Shown here: positions 36,542-50,089 of the stretch, piece after piece
Numbering within the stretch: position 1 is the stretch's first letter
How the letters are laid out: every line of letters starts with the position of its first letter
Source of the DNA: Nipponacmea schrenckii
Lineage: Eukaryota > Mollusca > Gastropoda > Lottiidae
Assembly: GCA_030562195.1 (NCBI GenBank)
Contig: JAUJPP010000005.1
Coordinates: 2,046,001-2,110,000, forward strand
Length of the DNA: 64,000 bases
Reading direction: 5' to 3'
The notes under the pieces: generated by a model
What the model was told of the DNA's origin: nothing
Seen by the model: the letters and a program-made list of their open reading frames with translations, nothing else
Databases searched by the model: none
Position numbers and translations under genes: made by a program

Positions 36542-39500
36542 TCAAATGAAATTTTTCTTTTGCATTTGAAATCTGGAAAATTGCATAGGCTGCCCGGGAG
36601 GTGCCTGCGATAAAATCAGTTGATTATGTCCCATCATATTAGGGTTTTGATTGGCCATTGGTTGTTGTTGTCGGAGTACAGGATACAGTATCGAGTTGCC
36701 AGGCAAAATGGCTCCTTGTGGTAGAATCTGTGACGGCTGCAAGTTAATTGGTGCCATTCTGATATGCTGAAAAGAAAATTTTAAAATTGGTTTACATAAT
36801 TTTTACTGCAGAAATAGTTCCTCGCCTGCAGTTGTTGACACTGTTTCATTAAATGTGTTTCTAACAAGACTTTTGATTGGCTGTTTAATCAACTCTCCCA
36901 AGGGAGGTAAGTCCTATATCTTATACTAGCAAACCCCAAGGTATAAAACAAGGACATAAAATGTAAACAAACTTTAAACCTATTTACAAATACAGGTAAA
37001 AGCAAAATGGCTGAAAAAAGTGAAGAAGTCTGACAAAGAGAAAATTGTCCAAAAAGTCAGCAAAACTATACAAGTATTTACGAATGACAGGAAAATAAAA
37101 ATGGCCGAAATAAATAAAGAATTCTGACCTGTGGATGTTGATTGGTTAGAATATTGTTGGGTTTGGAGAAGACAACCTGATGCGACGGCTGAATTGGGAG
37201 ACTCTCGCTACCAAACGGCATGGCGCGATTCCGCCATTGATCCACCTGAAGATAAATATTAGACATGTTTTAGTTCTGACAACACCCAGTAAACAGATTA
37301 CCTGTATCCCTTTAAAAATCCAAAATTTGACATATGGTTAGTGTGTAATAACTACAGGAACAATATGACCAACTACACATTTCCAAATTATAACTGTATG
37401 ACAATTCCAAATGCAATTTGGCTCGGTTCTCTTTTCAAAATAAAATGTCTACTAAAAGATATTTCTAAAGAAGACCAAATCAAAATCACCCCAGACTTAC
37501 GCCATTAGTCTCTGAAGGCGGCGCTAAATTAAACGTTCTTTGAACCTGAGCCGATTCTGCAGCATTATCATTCCACTGACTAGTTGAGGTCTTCATTATT
37601 GAAGAGTTCTGTTGGCTGTTGCTACTGGTTACTGTTTGAATTATAGGCTGTGATTGGATGGTTTTAGTGACTTCTGCTTGACTTGTTGCTGCCTGGGCCT
37701 GCATACAGGTACCCATGTGGTCAGGCCAGTGTGCCTGTTGACATGAGTAGGCACAATAGCTGGTGTTCCAGCAACAGTAATAGATAGCTTCTTTACCACA
37801 TTTAGCACACTGGAATGAATGAAAGAATGAATGAATGAACAAATAAATAATAAATGAATGAATGCAGACATTTCTTTTCTGAGGGGGGGAATCATTTCAG
37901 ACTTGCACCTACAGCCCGTCTGCTGTTTGCAATTGGAATCTCAACCCACTGATGTCCCATTATTGTACCCCTGTCTGAGAAGACTGGTGCTGCCACTAAA
38001 TCTAAGGGTGACTATTGAATGCTTACCCATTGTTTTTTTTTGGTTTCCTCAATCGCCTTTTTCTTCTCCTGTTCGAATTCCACCTTTAACCTCAATAATT
38101 CTGATTCCCAGCCAGACGTCATCTCGGCAAACTGTAGCTCTATAATATATCATGGTGGACATGACACAACATTCTGAGACATGGGGACATAAAGCGACAT
38201 GAAACAACATTCTGAGACTTGACGCCATACAGCAACATGAAACAACATTCTGAGACATTGGGGACATACAGCAACATGAAACAACATTCTGAGACATTGG
38301 GGACATACAGCAACATGAAACAACATTCTGAGACATGAGAACATAGAGTAGCATGAAGGACATGGAAAAACCTAGAAGACATAGAAAAACCTAGAGGACA
38401 TGGAAAAACCTAGAGGAGATAGAATAGGACATGGAAAATTCAGTGTAATGGAACAACAGAAACTCACTAAAATTATGTTTAATGTCCAGAATCTGTCGAG
38501 AATGGCTCCATTTTAATAACTGAATTTCTCCTGCTATAATTTCATCTTTGGTTTTCCCTTCATCTTGTTTTTTCTCATTCGGAGACTCTTGTTTCTGCTG
38601 AAAGAAAATGGCCGACTTTATTATTTTTCAAGGAAAATTATAATTTTTTTGATTGTGTACTCATAGCAGACAACTTTGCATTTCTTACAAAAGAATAGAT
38701 CAAATTGGTTTAAATGAATTCCGATTCATCTGAAATACGAAATCCTCAACCTGTGCTTCTGTTGAAAAACAGAAATTGAAAGTACATACCTGGGCTTTGG
38801 CGGCAGCATTGACGATTTCTTTACACATAGTAGAGAGAGTTTCTTCTATAGAATTAGACAACTGAAAACAGAAATGTACATGGGATGTACGATACAAGGT
38901 TGTACATGTGTGTAAGAAATATAATAAATGGCTTGTACAATAAATAAACATGGTTGTACCATACTTGACTGTACAATACTTGATTGTGTAGTACATGGTT
39001 GTTCAGTAAATGGTTGTACAATACATGGTTGTACAATACTTGGTTGTGTAGTACATGGTTGTAAAATACATGGCTGTACAATACATGGCTGTACAATACA
39101 TGGCTTTACAATACAATAACATGGTTGTACCATACTTGACTGTACAATACTTGGTTGTACAATACTTGATTGTACCAGACATGGTTATACAATAAATGGT
39201 TGTACAATAAATTCTTGTACAGAAAATGGTTGTATATAACAGAATTGTACAATAGGTCAGTTTTCTTACCTTTGTGCTGTACGATTTTATCATATCCTGT
39301 AAATTGGAATCCATAATTTCTTCATTAAACGATTCGTCTTTCCCTTTTAATGTGGCGTCCATTTTGGAATTCTGGTCGCCATTAAAATCTTTAAATTTCT
39401 CCATCTTTGGACTTTTATTATCCTGATTGTGTCCAGATGAGGGTGCCTTTTCCGTGGCATGGACAGTCTTTTCCGAAAGAAAGTCCAATTCATCGCAGTA

Positions 39501-42500
39501 ACCAGGTGGTGGTGAGTTTGAGACTCTGAAAAAAAAAATGGAGAATTCAATCAATTAAAAGGAACACCTGATACCACTCCGTGAATGTGCCTGTTGACTT
39601 GTAATCTAATTATCAAGTCCATAGAACTAGTGAATGTTTTTTGGGTATTCATGACTCAAATAAAGGATATAAATTTCAAGGGATCTTATGCAAAACTTCT
39701 TTTAAACAAATCAAAGAATGGTCTCTTTTGGGATTTGGTATGTTCCAAGCTATCTGCAGCTTTTAAAGGGATAATAGGCGTTAGAATACACTTGTCCTAC
39801 GGCTTATATTTGTATTTCATATTGACTGTTAGTTAAATAAGTATGCATCCCACACTTTACCAAATTTTAAAAAGCCACAATAGAAATATATTCGGAATTT
39901 TAAAAAAAGTGAGCCAGCGACGATTCCATTCAGTTTGAGAATAAAAGCTTCTGGTAAATCAACGCTAAAACATCATTGTGGAATTCAACAGTAGGGGTCA
40001 AGGACGCGTGAAAACTCACATGTTAGAGTTACTTCCCTTTATATTTACACGATTTGAAAATCGCTTGATGGATGGCTCAAGCGTTTTATGATTAACTACT
40101 TTATTTTGGGGATTTATCGGATTTTAGAGGGATTTTGATGTATAGGTAAGTCCACTGATGGATATATACTGTTATTGTCCAAATTTGAGTGAACTTAAAT
40201 TTTTATGTTCGTTCTAACGCCTATTATCCCTTTAAGTAGCTGGGTTCAATATCGTTAAGGATAATTTTACAAGGCTACCTACATTTGCTTAGCATTTGGA
40301 GGCTTCACAGGTTTTGAAACAGGAAGTGAAATGGGTTTAAACACACTCTCTGTTTCAGCAGACGCAGATTCTGATCCTGTAGCAGATACACTTGCTGAAT
40401 CGGAGTCTTTGGTATAAGGCACATTGGGAGCAGGTGATAGCACTTTTTCTTTGGCTGATTGTTCATTCTTTTCGCTTTCTTTGGGCTCAGAATCATTTGA
40501 TTTGTCTTTGGGTGCATCTTGATTGCTGACCAAGATGGGCAAATTTTCTGAAGTTTCGGCCAAATTTGTTTCATTTGATTTTTGGTCTTTTAAATTGGAA
40601 ACTGGCTTAGATAAAGTGTCACTTTTTACTGAGGCATCATTTGATGCAGAAATTTCCGAAACTTCCATAGCAGTTGAGCATTCTTGAGATGATGGATTTT
40701 TAGGAGTAGTTGTGTTCAATTGATCAACTTTGAGAGAATCTGTTTCAGTTTGAATGTCTTTTGGAAAAATTTCTGACTCAGACCCTTTCCTGTCTAAATC
40801 TATAACTAATTTTTCACTTTCCGTTTCCGTGTCCGTAGATTCAAAGTTATTCGGATAAATTTGCATTGATTCGGAATCTTTCACTCCATTAGATTCTTTA
40901 ATAGCACTATTTATTTCTTTGCTGTTCAAATTCAAGCATTCATTTTGTTTTTTCACATCTGCTGAGCAGTTTGTTTCCATAGAAACAGGACTAGTTGACT
41001 TTAAATGCGTAATGTCTTCCGAGGGTTCATTTGTTTTCGAAATTGTCTGATCCTCTTTTGAAACCTGAGTGGGAGTCTGAAAAGTGTTTGTAGAACTCTT
41101 TTGCGCTGGAGGTGCAGTCACGGTTGCTTTGGCAACAGTTGTCAAGGTGTTTAAGCTACTTTTAACACCCTTATTCACACAAGATTTAATGTCCGTCACG
41201 TTAGCTAAAGAAGATGATTCAACTGGGGCGTTATCTTGAGAAATTCTACGTCCACTTATTGCGTCTTGAATTATCATCATGGATGATTCTCCCAGAGATT
41301 CATTCAAATCGGAATTCATATTTGCATCGCTGTCTGTTGTTGTGTCTGCTTCACTGCTGCTTTCCACTTTTTTTTTGTCCATCACTATAATATTTTGAAT
41401 TTTTGCTGACTTATTGTCTAAGATGACTTCACATTCGTTTTTGTCTATGACGGCACGTAAAATTTTACTTCCAGGATTTTTCTTTTGAGAATTTATGGAA
41501 CTATATTTGTTTATCAACGCGTTTGCTGTTTTCTTGGAATGCAATGATTTCTTGATTCGAGTTCCGAATGTTTTATTCGATGTCGATTTTCTCGGTCCCG
41601 GAAGTTTCTGGGCATATTTTTGGTCGTAAGGCGTTCGAAATGGGTGATATTCAAACGTCCCAAATCTTTCTTCAATATTCCGGACATGACGATTAAGTTC
41701 CTCAAAAGCATCGTTGAAATAGGAGGACCGTTTCTTCTGTGGGATTGGACACTCTTTGGAAAGCAGAAACACGTTGCTAGCTGGTACCCAAGATCTGAAA
41801 GAATAGAAAGGACTGGGTGACAGAGCTGAAGGACTTGATAACCAAAACGCAAATCATCTGTTGGGGGACCTCATTTTCCCAATCTCTGACCTCAGAATGG
41901 AGTCATAGAAAATGAATCTTTTGTGCAATAAAAGGGGATCACAAAAACAAAATGGATCATAAATTTTAGGATCAAACAAAACCTACCGGTCATGGGCTCC
42001 AAAAAATCTGACATCGACCAAACCATCCATTTCCCTTAAGGCCTTGGCTGGCCAAAATGGATAACCTTTCAACTTGGCCCACGTTAACGTGTGCGGAGCT
42101 CTCTAGAAAAAAGGAAAGAAAGTAGTGTAAAACTGATGTACTGAACACAACAACAAGTATACAGTTGTTAGATTATGGTGCTTTTGAAGAATGGTAATGC
42201 AAAGAATTGGGCAACGGAGGACTTTTCTCCAGGATAGTGGCATAACGCATGGTGGATAGCCTAAGATTTCTCCCCAAATTCTAACGAAAGAAATCTGACC
42301 AGACGTACTATCAGATACTTACACAAGGTTGACAAAACCAATCTTCATCCGACTGTTCACAGGAATTCAAATAACAATCTGGGCAGACTTCAATTTCGTT
42401 CATCTACAAAACAAGTCCACACATTTCAAACGAACTCTCAAATTAGTGTATTCTTTTAATCAAGTACAGTAGTAACCAGATACTACCAACGTGTGCACTA

Positions 42501-45500
42501 AGCGATCCTTATGATGTGAGTTCTAATCTCGATCGGTGTGTAAAAGGATCCAAATTCTCGAGTCGAGAACCTTACCTCATGTTTACAGATCTTTACGATA
42601 GTTTTAGCCGTTTTGGTTAAATGATGATCACTGCCGTTAAACACGTAACAATTATGATAGATCCATTTCGCGTCTGCTAGAAATGCTTCTGTGCAGCCAT
42701 ATTGTTTTTTTCTGATATTCTGAAAAAGATTTTCAAAATTGAAATAAAATAAGACACACATGTTAAGAAGAAGCTAAAATTTTGTCAATTGGTTTACGGA
42801 CACAAAACTTAAGGCAGACTTACGAGCCTGGGCAACGTCATGTAATGTGCAGTGAGGAAAATTTTACTCACTTTACTCCATATTGTATCATATAAAAAAA
42901 TGCATGAAAAATTACCCTAGAAAGCTGGCCGATGTCCATTGGATTATAAACGAAATCAGAATAGGTAGGTAGCGCTACTGTATCTACTGGCTTTTCAAAC
43001 GCTTCACTCTGCAACGAATTAATATTAACACATTTAAATAGGGTAAATAGGGTGCATATGGCGAATGGGAAAGCCTATACATGGTGTCTGTGATTTGCCA
43101 ACTTGTTAATTTTCGGGACTGGGCGCATATCAAACACAATTACAACTAACATTTTTTCATACTTGTCCCAAATTTAGGACATCCCACTAACATTGGTGTA
43201 GCCCTACCCACATTGTTGTAGCTCCTCCCACTTTTTTGTTAGTACATATTGTACACATTGACTAGGTTAGACAAACCCGCTTTTTTTCATGCTTCACCCA
43301 AACTCCCAGCTCAGGATGTTTTAGCCCCGCCCACATTTTTTGGCCCCTCCCACTTACCTCTGGTATCTGCATTCTACGTAGAGCATGTTTCAATAGGTTA
43401 CACAGTGTATCTATGGAAATCATGCTCATAGCTTTGCTTCGTGTTTCTATACACTCACTTTTCATAATTTGCTGAAAAATAAACAGGTATCAGCTATGTG
43501 TACACTCTAAAAGAAAACAGTAATTTATCAAATGAGTTGTACTATATCATAAACCAAGCCTTTGGGCAAGATTTCAGAACAATAATGATGAGTGCATAAA
43601 CATTGAATAAGCATATCAGATATTCTGGGTGTAGCCTTATTTTGATTGACATATTTAGTCCCGCCTTTAACATGTGCTTTATCATAAAATTCCTTCAAAT
43701 CCAACAGTAAACGGGTGTATGATCAGATATGAAAACAAAAATTCTAATAACTGCTTCCCCAGTTAATGCTTTCGATTTTAAACTCACCTCACATTCAGGA
43801 CAAACCCATTCATTGGGTAGTTCGCTGTTGATATTCAAACACTTGGTATGGTAGACTCTAGGACAGAGCTCACAGCCTACCAATAAACCTTCTTTGTGAC
43901 AAATCCAGCAAAAATAGTCATTTTTATTGTCCTACAAACAAGCAGAACAAGGTACGTCAGTCCAAATGACCAATCTAAAAACAAAATCTAACAATTTACA
44001 AAATTAAGGATTGAAAGAAAAGTTAAGTATATGCGAACGATTTGAAAAAATGTGGTAACTCTCTAAAACAGGGACCTGTTTCACAAAATTTAACAGAGAT
44101 ACAATCAAGATTTTAAGAAATACAGTAACCTGATTGGTTAATAAAAACTCAATTTTAGTGATTGACCAATCTGAGCATTGAAACACTAAAATCATCCTAA
44201 GTTAAGTTTTCGTGAAACAGACTCAACATTTTCAGACAAAAATAAACTTTAAGACTGTAAATTAAATATTGCAAGCCTATAGATTTGAATTTCAAAATAC
44301 GAGTTCACGTAAAACACAGGGACCTGTTTCACAAAATTTTAACAAAGATACAATCAAGATTTTAAGAAATACAATAACCTGATTGGTTAATTAAAACTGA
44401 ATTTTAGTGATTGACCAATCTGAGCATTGAAACACTAAAATCATCCTAAGTTAAGTTTTCGTCAAACAGACTCCAGCTCTTTTTATTTTGTTTCTTTTTT
44501 TTTCTCTGCAAAACTTCATTCATTCTGGAGCAATTTTTTAAAATAAAGCAACTTTCAATTTCATAAATTCAAACTTTGGAAAATTCAATTTGGGATTCGT
44601 AAGAGTATATAAGTGCGTAAATTTTTTTCGGGGGGCAGGGGGGTGTCTCAAGCAAGTAATAATGTATTTGAAAGCAGTGAAGATAACTGGTGAAAAATTT
44701 CAAATCAACGTAAATCAAAATAAATCAAGACAGTGAATCAATGATCAAAAACAATCAATCAAAAATAAAAATTTGAAGCAAATTTGAAAATTTGTCAAAT
44801 CAATTGTCAAGCAATCAAATCGGAAATTCACCAATCAAATTCAATCAACGCAATCAAACAGATTTTGATTTCAAATTTTTGAAATTTTAAAAGGCATTTG
44901 TACCGTTTCCCAAACAGTATAGATTTCCTGAAATAAAAACCAGCATATGAGGAACAAAATCAGAAACAACAAGAAAGAGGACAGGGGATTGGTGCCTTAA
45001 AGCACCTCCAATAATATCATTATCGGTAAATTTCAGACCACATATCCACAAAAGCACCGTCCAAGGTCTTACATGTGTGCAGGATTAACAAATTGTCTTG
45101 ATTATCCAGTTTGTGTATTGATATAGAAAACGTTTTCAATTACCGTGCCTGAGCCGTCGTTTTTGGCCACTTTTCTTTTCTTCGGCACGGAAAACGGAGT
45201 GTCCACGTCTCTTGCTGCATTCCTTTTTCTTGATCCAATGGGTTCTGAAGAGAAAAATTAGGGGGGTTAAGATCCAAAATGTTTTGCTTGACCATAGGTC
45301 AATGAAGGCCAAATTTTACTGCCCATTTCTACCTTAAAAAGATTGCCAACATGTTTCGAAACTTTTTTATGTGTATCAGGGACGCTGATAGCATCAATTT
45401 ACACCATTCTAATTTTCAATCAGACGTCTGTGGTTCCTGTAATTCAACTATTTAAAGAGATTGTAAAGAGGTTTTCTAAATTTTGTATGTGTATCAGAGA

Positions 45501-46230
45501 CACTGATAGCATCAATTTACACCATTCCAATTTTCAATCAGACGTCTGTGGTTCTTGTAATTCAACTATTTAAAGAGATTGTAAAGAGGTTTTCTAAATT
45601 TTGTATGTGTATCAGGGACACTGATAGCATCAATTTACACCATTCTAATTTTCAATCAGACGTCTGTGGTTCCTGTAATTCAACTATTTAAAGAGATTGT
45701 AAAGAGGTTTTCTAAATTTTGTATGTGTATCAGGAACACTGATAGCATCAATTTACACCATTCTAATTTTCAATCAGACGCCTGTTGTTTTTACATTTTC
45801 GGCATAACTAAAGTCAAAAAGGAATTAACAATAATTTTCACCAACCTTTAGAAGTTTTAGGCATTTCCTCTTCGTCTGTTTGTTTGAGATCTTTAATAGT
45901 GGAGGTACCATTCATATATAACGTGCCTGTTGATAGCCTCGTTCTGATACTCTTAGTGGAGCCACCTGAACTTGGGGGTGTAACATCTGGAATTAAAAGA
46001 CCATTTCATTTCTAAACAAATTCGATACTTTTGATGACTTGGTTTGTTTTCGATGAAATCAAATGGCTATTTAAAAAAGGATTGGAGTTTTACATCCTAC
46101 TGTTCTGCACCATATTGGGTATTGTTTTACAATTACCTTTTTCTGCGGGTGATAATTTCTGCGGAGCTGATCTTCTTCGTCGTATGCTTTCATTTTGTAT
46201 GACACTGGCTTTGGTCCGGGCTTGATTCAT
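36542..46230 (-). CDS. ZMYND8: ZMYND8 (RACK7/PRKCBP1) chromatin reader: PHD-Bromo-PWWP-MYND
   Basis: Seventeen coding exons in phase, plus one possible microexon: 46137-46230, 45846-45986, 45144-45244, (44904-44927), 43788-43931, 43358-43471, 42916-43008, 42576-42719, 42323-42403, 41987-42102, 40283-41794, 39270-39525, 38790-38861, 38468-38597, 38027-38139, 37501-37809, 37129-37245, 36542-36766. About 1,253 aa (1,261 with the microexon). The PHD finger is in 43788-43931 ([20 protein letters not shown]), the bromodomain in 42576-43471 ([20 protein letters not shown]), the PWWP in 41987-42102 ([19 protein letters not shown]) and the MYND in 37501-37809 ([19 protein letters not shown]). A PKKRKV-type NLS lies in exon 45144-45244. 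The large exon encodes an acidic, serine-rich linker with the family motif [15 protein letters not shown]8 reads acetylated and methylated histones and recruits corepressors. An in-frame stop upstream fixes the start at MNQARTK. Confidence 0.95.
38150..38350. repeat. 38-39-bp tandem repeat in a ZMYND8 intron
   Basis: Five units with GCAACATGAAACAACATTCT and GAGACATTGGGGACATA, between exons 38027-38139 and 38468-38597. Confidence 0.9.
38890..39245. repeat. TGGTTGTACAATACA short tandem repeat
   Basis: About 20 degenerate 14-16-bp units of ATGGTTGTACAATAC between ZMYND8 exons. It begins just beyond the donor of exon 39270-39525, so the exon appears to continue as a repetitive open frame, which is an artefact. 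Confidence 0.92.
39830..40020. repeat. Dispersed repeat shared with TRAM1 intron 2
   Basis: TTAGTTAAATAAGTATGCAT, CCCACACTTTA and AAAGTGAGCCAG(C)GACGATTCC recur in order at about 52945-53110. Class unknown. Confidence 0.75.
44070..44480. repeat. Direct duplication of a MITE-like CTGATTGGTTAAT element
   Basis: Copies at about 44070-44225 and 44318-44472 share GGACCTGTTTCACAAAATTT, CCTGATTGGTTAAT and TGAGCATTGAAACACTAAAA. Each contains inverted parts: GATTGGT against ACCAATC, and TTTCACAAAATTTAAC against GTTAAGTTTTCGTGAAAC. Related sequence at 440-520 (CTGATTGGTTAATAAAATTC, TTGACCAATCAG) and 48040-48120. Confidence 0.75.
44904..44927 (-). CDS. ZMYND8: Candidate 24-nt microexon of ZMYND8
   Basis: On the minus strand a strong acceptor (TTTTTATTTCAG) is followed by 24 nt encoding EIYTVWET and a GTACAA donor, phase 0 at both ends. 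It would sit between exon 45144-45244 (ending DGSGT) and the PHD exon (starting DNKNDYFCW) without a frame shift. Human ZMYND8 has extra residues in the same place. Support is splice signals and phase only. Confidence 0.4.
45330..45800. repeat. 122-bp CAGACGTCTG satellite, second locus
   Basis: Four tandem units with GTATGTGTATCAGGGACACT, CATCAATTTACACCATTC, AATTTTCAATCAGACGTCTG and TAAAGAGATTGTAAAGAGGT in a ZMYND8 intron. Same family as 15500-15830, but more regular and without the foldback. Confidence 0.93.
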
Positions 46231-47439
46231 TGACTGAAAAATAATAAAATAACTTCAAATTTAAGTCAAATGTCTTTGAATCTGTAGCCATGGCGATCCT
46301 GCTTTCAGGCTGATCCACGGCCAAAACTCTCGACATTGATCTAACCCAAACTATCAACTGGAATGATGAAGAAAGTTGACTTATTCAAGCGACCACCATC
46401 ATTTCTATAGCGTAACCAAGCAAATGACATCATCTTAAGATTCCAACAACTTAACCGATTGGGCTACAGCCTCTCCTAAATTATTCACAATTCGTTGTTT
46501 GTCTAAATTGATTTTCAGTTTTATAGTGAAGACATATTCTTTAATATTTACACAAAATGGCCGCCGATGTAGTGCTGTAGCAAGTATAGACTATATAACT
46601 GATAGGCCTATGTTTGACTTGTTAATACATTGGCCATATTATAATCTAGCAAAAATCAATGATGAGGAGGACCGTGTTTTTATGGATTTGGTTGAACTAA
46701 TGCATTATGAGACAATAGTCATCAAAAAACATATTAATGTTTAGTTGTTCATATACTGCAAAGAAAAATCAATGAAAATCCTTCGAATTGAAAATACAAA
46801 ATAAATCATATCAAAAAGCTGAAAATAATTTATTTTCAATGCACTTGCGATAAATAGCGAATTGTGTCTGCTTTAAAATTAGTTCCTGCAATCTCTTTAA
46901 TTCATGAAAATGGTAAATTACCAGTAATGCCTGCAAATTTATAGAAAATTGGTAATGCAAAAGTAAGGATTTCTATAAGTAATTGATATTTTTCCGATGT
47001 AATTTACAAATTTTCAATGCACTTGCGAAAAAATGAAAAAATGTAGCCTCTTTGACAGAATTGATAAAACCCTTTACAATTAAAATCCTTCTTGAGTCAC
47101 ATGGCCTAATAAACAAGGCTACAAAAATTCTTGAAAATAGCTTCTTGGCTTAATTTTAGATTCATAATAATGCTGTTACATTTACAACAATGAAAAATTG
47201 GGTAAAAATAATCTGTTTTCACCTTCATTGGAGCAGACACAAGCAGAAATTATGGTGAATTTTCTGTTTCATCTAAAGTAGGTATCTGGACAAAATGGTG
47301 GCAATGTATAATCAACAAGGCTGGGCTATTTTTAGATTTAGTGGGTGGAGCTAAAGTCTAGCTAAAGGATAATGTAACTGCAGGCCAATATTGTTAATTG
47401 ACAGCTCCAGTTGTATTTCATAAAGATACATATGTATTG

Positions 47440-47965
47440 TTTAATGTGTATAAAAATACATACATTTCATTTAATATATTATAAAGATACTCAAGTATTG
47501 TATTCAATAAGGATACATGTATTATCATGTCCATAGGGATACATGTCTTATTCAATATTCAATTAGGTTACATATGTTATTGAATAACAATAAGGATACA
47601 TATATAATATTCAATAAGGATACATACGTATCATTTAAGAAGGATACATATACATCAATATTCAATAAAGATACATATATTATATTATTTAATAAGTATA
47701 TGTATGTGTTATTCAATATTTAAGAATATGTATTATCTAAGAAGGATACATATATATTATTATTCAATGAAGATACATGTATTGTATTATTCAATAAGGA
47801 TACATATTTAACATTCAATAAGGATACATATGTATTATTTAATAAGGATACATATATATTATTATTCAATAAAGATACATATATTGTATTATTTAAGAAG
47901 GATACATATATATTATATTCAATAAGGATACATATATTGTATTATTTAATAAGGATACATAAGTA
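47440..47965. repeat. AAGGATACATATATATT minisatellite
   Basis: More than 15 irregular units of ATAAGGATACATATATTATT or AAGGATACATATATATTATT in the 5' intron of ZMYND8. Confidence 0.9.
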
Positions 47966-48816
47966 TTATTTAATATTTAATTTGGTTAAAAAACACATTT
48001 TCAGGGGCATTATTCTTGGAATATTTAAGTCTAGATTATCTTAGTATTCCAGTAGTCTGATTGGTCAATCCTTAAATTTAATTTCGAATTTGTTTATCCA
48101 ATCAGATTTCTGTATTTCTTAAAATGTTTAAAGTTTTATATCTGATTTCTAAATATATACTAATAGATTAGTTGCGATGCAGTTAAAATATAAAATCCAC
48201 TTTTGAAATAGGTAAACATTCTGAAAAATCAAATCATAAGTGAGTTTATTTAGAATATGTTCCCATTTTCCCTTAAAATTTATAAATTTAAAAAATACCC
48301 TTGCATGATCCCGAAGCCAAGGCATTTTAGGGCTTGACTTAGAACCAAATAAAACTCAAAGCAACAGAAATCCGCCCTAAATATTCTATAAGTATATAAA
48401 CTTTACACATCAAATATCCATCTTTAGTTTATCAGTGAGTTAAGTCTTTGTAAGAACAGTTCACAATACAACTACTTATCATTCGGGGTCAGGTCGGGTC
48501 AGGTCGTATCCATAGTAACTCTCTTCTGATTGGTTAGACCTGCTAAGAGTTAGTTTTTATCATATCTGAGAAATCAGTAGAAATCTTCTATAATAATTAT
48601 TTCCTTAATGAAAATATATTTTCAAACTTCAAGCAATTCGTTTCAAATAAAAGTACTCTAGAACTAGCAGAAGTCAAGATTTATCCAAGTTAAATAACCA
48701 GAAAGCACTGGCTGCATGGAACTGAAATATTTCTCTGAGAGAAATCAAAGAATCAGGAGATTTAAACTATATATATTCCAGTACAAAAGATTGCAGTAAA
48801 AGACGTTGGCACTTAC

Positions 48817-48864
48817 CAATTCCAACACAGCCTGATATTACGGAATTTCTGTCCGAACGTCATT
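48817..48864 (-). other. ZMYND8: Probable non-coding 5' exon of ZMYND8
   Basis: 48 nt on the minus strand between an acceptor (CTTTTCAG) and a consensus donor (GTAAGT). Spliced to 46233, the ZMYND8 reading frame runs back into a TAA in this exon with no ATG between, so the main start stays at 46230. It contains an upstream ATG whose 17-codon frame (MTFGQKFRNIRLCWNCQ) ends at a TGA overlapping the main ATG. Confidence 0.5.
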
Positions 48865-48879
48865 CTGAAAAGATAAAAC

Positions 48880-49290
48880 AAATTTGGAATAGCTCAGTGG
48901 GTAACAAGGTAGATTGGCGTCAGCTAGGGAAGTGGAAAAACTAGAGTCAGAAGCGAGATGGATTGTCGTCTGATAGGGAAGTGGAATAACTCAGTCAGTA
49001 GCAAGTTGGATTGTCGTCTGCTAGGACAGTGGAATAGCTCAGTCAGTAGCGAGTTGGATTGTCGTCTGATAGGGAAGTGGAATAACTCAGTCAGTAGCAA
49101 GTTGGATTGTCGTCTGCTAGGACAGTAGAATAGCTCAGTCAGTAGATAGTTGGATTGTCGGCTGCTAGCACAGCGGAATAGCTCAGTCAGTAGAGAGTTG
49201 GATTGTCGTCTGCTAGCGCAGAGGAATAGCTTAGTCAGTAACGAATTGGATTGTCGTCTGCAAGGGCTGTGTAATAACTCAATCTGTGGC
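48880..49290 (+). repeat. 48-bp tandem array resembling a tRNA 5' half
   Basis: About eight units, spaced exactly 48 bp by GTCGTCTG from 48965 to 49253. Each contains GGAATAGCTCAGTCAGTAG, a good match to the tRNA D-arm/A-box region, but no B box. A degenerate array of the same unit is in TRAM1 intron 8 (57365-57680). Confidence 0.9.
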
Positions 49291-50089
49291 TTAGAAATAT
49301 AAAATATATTTACCCATAATCAATTCTTTGTTGATTGAAGTTTGACAGAAAATAACTTAAAAACCATTTAATCTCTGTTATATCCTGAAAGGAAATTAAA
49401 TTATTTTTGTTACATTTTGCATTAATAGAAATAATGAAGAGGGGCAACACCATGCAGTGGGAAATGAGGGACAGAAAAACCTCTGTTATTTGTTCAAAAA
49501 CATTAAAAGGCACTGATGTATGGGCTAGTGGATGCAAGAAGGGGGAACCCCAACCTCTGGGGTGCCCCCATCTCTCATCCTTAAGTGGTTATGGTAGTGG
49601 TGAATGGGGAGCACCAAATATCCTCAGATATCCTTAAGTCCATTACTTCTGATAATTGAATTTCTGTCTTCTTAGGCTTATTATCATCATTGAGCAAGAC
49701 AAATTTAAACACCACAAAATAGATCAAAACAATATTGATGGCATAGAGGGGTCTGATAGAAGTTGGGAAATATATGTAGTGGTGCTTTAATGATCCAAGG
49801 GAGAGAATCTAAATTAAGATATTGACTCAATACTACAGACTACAGTTAAATTCTGTATTTGCTCCTACTGACAACAAACATCTTATTTGTAATGTTTACA
49901 GACAATCAAATACAGGATCGGAGCAAGGAATTCAAGATAAGAATAAACTGAATAATGATCTATAAAAAAGCAGACGATAATCGTTAATTTACCTTAAGAA
50001 TTACTTGAAATTCACTAAAATAGTAATAATTTCACAGTTTGGATGACAACCATGTTGCGCTATTCGAGTCACGTGATCATAAGTTGTCC

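Noticed and set aside
46499..46744. 81-codon plus-strand frame in the 5' intron of ZMYND8
   Set aside because: No recognisable domain, no splice partners and no repeat of known type; consistent with chance.
48880..49290. Cluster of functional tRNA genes
   Set aside because: Only the 5'-half-like portion is present. No anticodon stem with a T-arm or B box completes a cloverleaf in the 48-bp unit.
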